This document shows positions 60,861 to 64,000 of a stretch of 64,000 bases of DNA, piece by piece. Source of the stretch: Hofstenia miamia (Eukaryota > Xenacoelomorpha > Acoela > Hofsteniidae); the NCBI GenBank assembly GCA_900660155.1, contig CABFPE010000252.1, positions 661,079 through 725,078 on the forward strand. Reading direction: 5' to 3'. The translations under genes and the position numbers were made by a program. The notes beneath the pieces are model-generated. The model made no database searches. It was not told the origin of the DNA and saw only the letters and a program-made list of their open reading frames with translations. Each line of letters starts with the position of its first letter. The stretch's first letter is position 1.

Positions 60861-60898
<38 letters not shown>

Positions 60899-63800
60899 AG
60901 TGAAAATAGCAATGAACAAGGACTAGCTTTTAAAAATATCAATTTCGAAAATATTCAAAAATGGAAGAAAAATATCGTAAGCCAATCCTTGCTAAAAAGC
61001 GGAACCAGTAATCAAAAACGCAAAGAACATATATGTACGAAATTCTAACTGTGAAAGGATTTTTAGGAAATCCCTTTCAATACAGGGATCATTTACATCT
61101 ATAATATAACAAAAAAGTTGTCGTATAAATATCAATTGACTCAACTTCAAGCGAAAAAATCTTTTCAACTGCTAGTAATATTGGAGTTAGTCCAGTGTTA
61201 GTTTCAATTACAATGCTTCTAAACAGTATCGGACCGAAATATATCAAACTGTGGAACATTTTCGAAAAATTATTTTTAGAATTCGCAAACCTAGGAGAAC
61301 TGATCCTAGTCGAGCCCATGGCGTTTACAGACAGTTAGAGGCATACCGGAATGTTCCCTAATCAGGTTTCAAAACTTAAAATTTTTTTGTAATAGTTTGA
61401 TTACGACTGAGATGTTGAGCAATTGCGTTCCTGAAAACGCGTTATAAAGTTCGTTGAAATTTTCCATCTTAGGCGCCAAAAGTTGAACGATTTCTTGCAC
61501 ATGTTCAATCGATTCCAAAACTATAAGAAGGAGGGATACATTTGGAAGGCAGTAAAAAATCTTGCCCTTATTCTTAAAGTGATATAAAGAGATTTTTTCA
61601 AATCTGACAATAATGGCATTAGCTTATTTGCGTTTCTGAATAAAAATATTTCCCTAACACTTGTGTCCCATAGAGCTAAAACTATATTAGTGATTAATAA
61701 AAAATAACAGTGCAAAGGTAGACTAGGTGAACATATAGATTTGAATTTAAAGGCAATCTTGTAGCAATTATTGTAACTGGTGAAAGGCAATCTAAATAAA
61801 TGTGATTGTGCAGGGCAGCTTGAGCAATTACTAAATTCTTGTTGACGTAAAAGAAGTGTAAATAACTTGATAACAAGTCATTGCGTGAGAAAGCGAATTT
61901 AGGAGACGGCGAAACAAATCTTACAAAACTTACAAAACTACAAATTGTTCCCAACGCATTGGTTTTTAAAAATTCTCCCTAACTTCTAGAATGGCGCTCT
62001 TAAACAGGGCTTATGGTTCTCTGCTCTAATCCTTTGATGAAATGAATTGGAAGCGAAGAAAGTATTATTACTTCAATCCAAATATTTGAATTGCTGAAAC
62101 AATGAAAGGAATTGGAGCGATAAGCAACACGTATAGATAATTGCATCCTTCAAAAATCTTCACTGCCTTATCACTATATATTGGATATGCTGACCAAACC
62201 CAAAATTCGAATATTAAATTTTGGCCTAAGCCAACCCAAGTTCTGTTGAGTTTTTAATGTATTTACTCAAAGCGCACACAAAAAATGTATAATTCGCCTG
62301 CAAGCATGCATGCAGAATGCTTTTCAATAACCAAATCATGCCTCACACTAGCTTAGGTTTTTTAATTACATTTTTTTATTGATTCCGTGCCCGTTACTCT
62401 AACTGTCCTTGTCAACAAGACGATAAACAAGCACACATTTATTAGAGGAATGATTGCAAATCCAATTTGAGAGATGGAAATATAGCTCTCCCCAATAGAG
62501 TACAGGGTTTAAGTGTTTTCTAAATTCTTTACTGTTGTAATCGAAAAACATTAAAATTTGAAGTAAAATAAAATGAAAAAAAGACAATTAAAAAGAGAAA
62601 ACTGTTTTTCATTAAGTATACCCAAAATAGTGTTTTTAATAATTAATGAAAGATGCTATTAATATACCTATATTATAAATTTAGGTTTAACGAATATAAT
62701 ATTCTCAGCTGCTATTAATAACTAGAAATAATAAATTTTGTTTCACTGTTAACGTTTGCCTCAACACAAGGGAAATATTTACTTATTTATTTGTACTCTA
62801 TTCTCTAAAAAAGACTTATCATAACGAACTTAATTTGCAAGACGACAATTAGAGATGAGTGGGATTTAAACCGCTAAGCGGAGTCCGCGGCCAACAGCGT
62901 AGAGTTGTGGTTGCCGATAGAATTAGCGTTACAGGCAGCGGATTCTGAATTTGACAAAATTGTTGTAATTTTTACTTTGTATCCAGTTTCTGAAGCAACA
63001 AACGATGGAATTTTTTATAATTTAGGAAGAATTCTCGAGAAATTACGCCAATGCCTCTCCTCTAACACACTTGAATCTATCATAATCATCAAAACTTTGA
63101 GAATATAAAAATTTGTTGCAGATCATACTTTGTGTAACCACGCTAATCTCTAAAATCAAGTTGAAAAATTACCATTTTGCATGGAGCACAAAATTTTAGT
63201 TCTGCATGCCCAGAAATCCATTATTCCCAGTCCCATTCACCCCCATCAGATTGATCCCAGTTCCAATCTCATTAAATATTCAGGCCTCTTATTCCCTTGT
63301 GGTCTCACGCAATACTTATAGTTTGCCTAAAACCCGAGATCTAAGTTTGTTCAAATATGATCTCATTCACATATTGGTCAAACTCCTCATGAAAAATTGA
63401 GTCAATAGGACTAGATGGCCCCAGAAAAACCTACATAAAATTAATGATACTTCTAATCAAGTAAAAAGGTTCTCATTTATCAACCAAAACCGTGATAGGA
63501 AGCCGGTAGTAATCAAATAAATTAAAAAGAATAAAAACTCCACCGACTATTAATCATAAAAAAATAAATGAAACTGCACAAGCATTCTACGGTATTCCCC
63601 ATTTATATTACTTTTAACAAATTGATTTGAAAACTAGGATCGAATTGATTCGCATATGGTACTAAAACGGAAAATTGTACATCAAAGAATCTGTCCCCTC
63701 AATTAATCGGTTAATTCAAAATGCGAAAGAATCGACAATTTCAAAGAAGTGCAAACATTTCTATGAGTACAACGATTTAAAACACTTAAACTGAGAACTT

Positions 63801-63941
63801 TACTATTCTACAAATTAATAAAAAGCGTAGCGCACATAGTTTTGAAAACCTCGCAGCAGCAAATTAAGCCTTTCTAGATATTCAAATTCTGATGGGGTAG
63901 GAAAGAAACAGCTGGTGTTAAATTATAAATATACATACATG

Positions 63942-63991
<50 letters not shown>

Positions 63992-64000
63992 ATAGCAATC
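60861..64000 (+). repeat. 3,140-bp duplicated block, copy 2
   Basis: This is the same sequence as 45431-48570, in the same orientation. It ends at the last base of the window, at exactly the base that precedes the N gap in copy 1. No dok7 exon is contained in it. Confidence 0.95.
62905..63108 (+). pseudogene. hAT transposase C-terminal dimerisation fragment, copy 2
   Basis: This is identical to the fragment at 47475-47678 and is part of the exact 3.1-kb duplication. Confidence 0.6.

Overview
The window looks like AT-rich nuclear DNA from an animal, most likely a marine invertebrate. The evidence is a long multi-exon gene for an animal-specific adaptor protein, spliceosomal introns, degenerate CCCTAA telomere-like DNA, and a dense load of hAT, mariner, LINE, SINE and Ty1/copia remains. 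Two introns of only 42 and 50 bp would suit a tunicate or another lineage with compact introns, but the sequence does not settle the phylum. There are no bacterial-type genes, operons or CRISPR arrays.

The main gene is on the minus strand, from about 52.65 kb down to 23.68 kb. I reconstructed 16 exons by hand whose splice phases all agree. They give one open frame of 936 codons plus a stop, lacking only its N-terminus. The protein is a Dok-7-type docking protein: the C-terminal part of a PH domain (2 exons), an IRS-type PTB domain (3 exons), then a long, Ser/Tyr-rich, probably disordered tail with SH2- and SH3-type motifs (YETP, three YxN sites, a PPPLPAKPP stretch) and a terminal YAVID motif. 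In vertebrates Dok-7 activates MuSK at the neuromuscular junction. The tail here is much longer than in human DOK7 (about 500 residues, from memory). The first exon or exons, with the start codon and the beginning of the PH domain, were not found.

Layout. 1-4.0 kb: no gene, but a 235-bp duplicated block around a single N. 4.1-6.3 kb: two hAT-like non-autonomous elements, one a 1.3-kb foldback element with an exact 8-bp target duplication. 8.0-10.0 kb: a LINE relic, a palindromic MITE with a second half copy, and a tRNA-derived SINE head. 13.0-15.4 kb: telomere-like DNA, a second LINE relic and an internally deleted mariner-like element. 17.4-20.2 kb: a decayed Ty1/copia element without reverse transcriptase. 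20.4-20.7 kb: a small two-helix membrane-protein ORF with a poly(A) signal. 23.3-52.65 kb: the Dok-7-like gene, with introns full of repeats. 52.65-64 kb: no gene seen; one hAT MITE with a perfect target duplication, and a second copy of a 3.1-kb intronic block.

Several features are probably assembly products rather than biology. These are a Nextera mate-pair junction adapter at 56005-56042, an apparently exact 3,140-bp duplication (45431-48570 and 60861-64000) that starts in an (AT)n run and ends exactly where an N gap begins, N runs at 26239-27238 and 48571-48973, and single Ns at 2540, 5802 and 56094. Most of these breaks lie in or next to (AT)n microsatellites.
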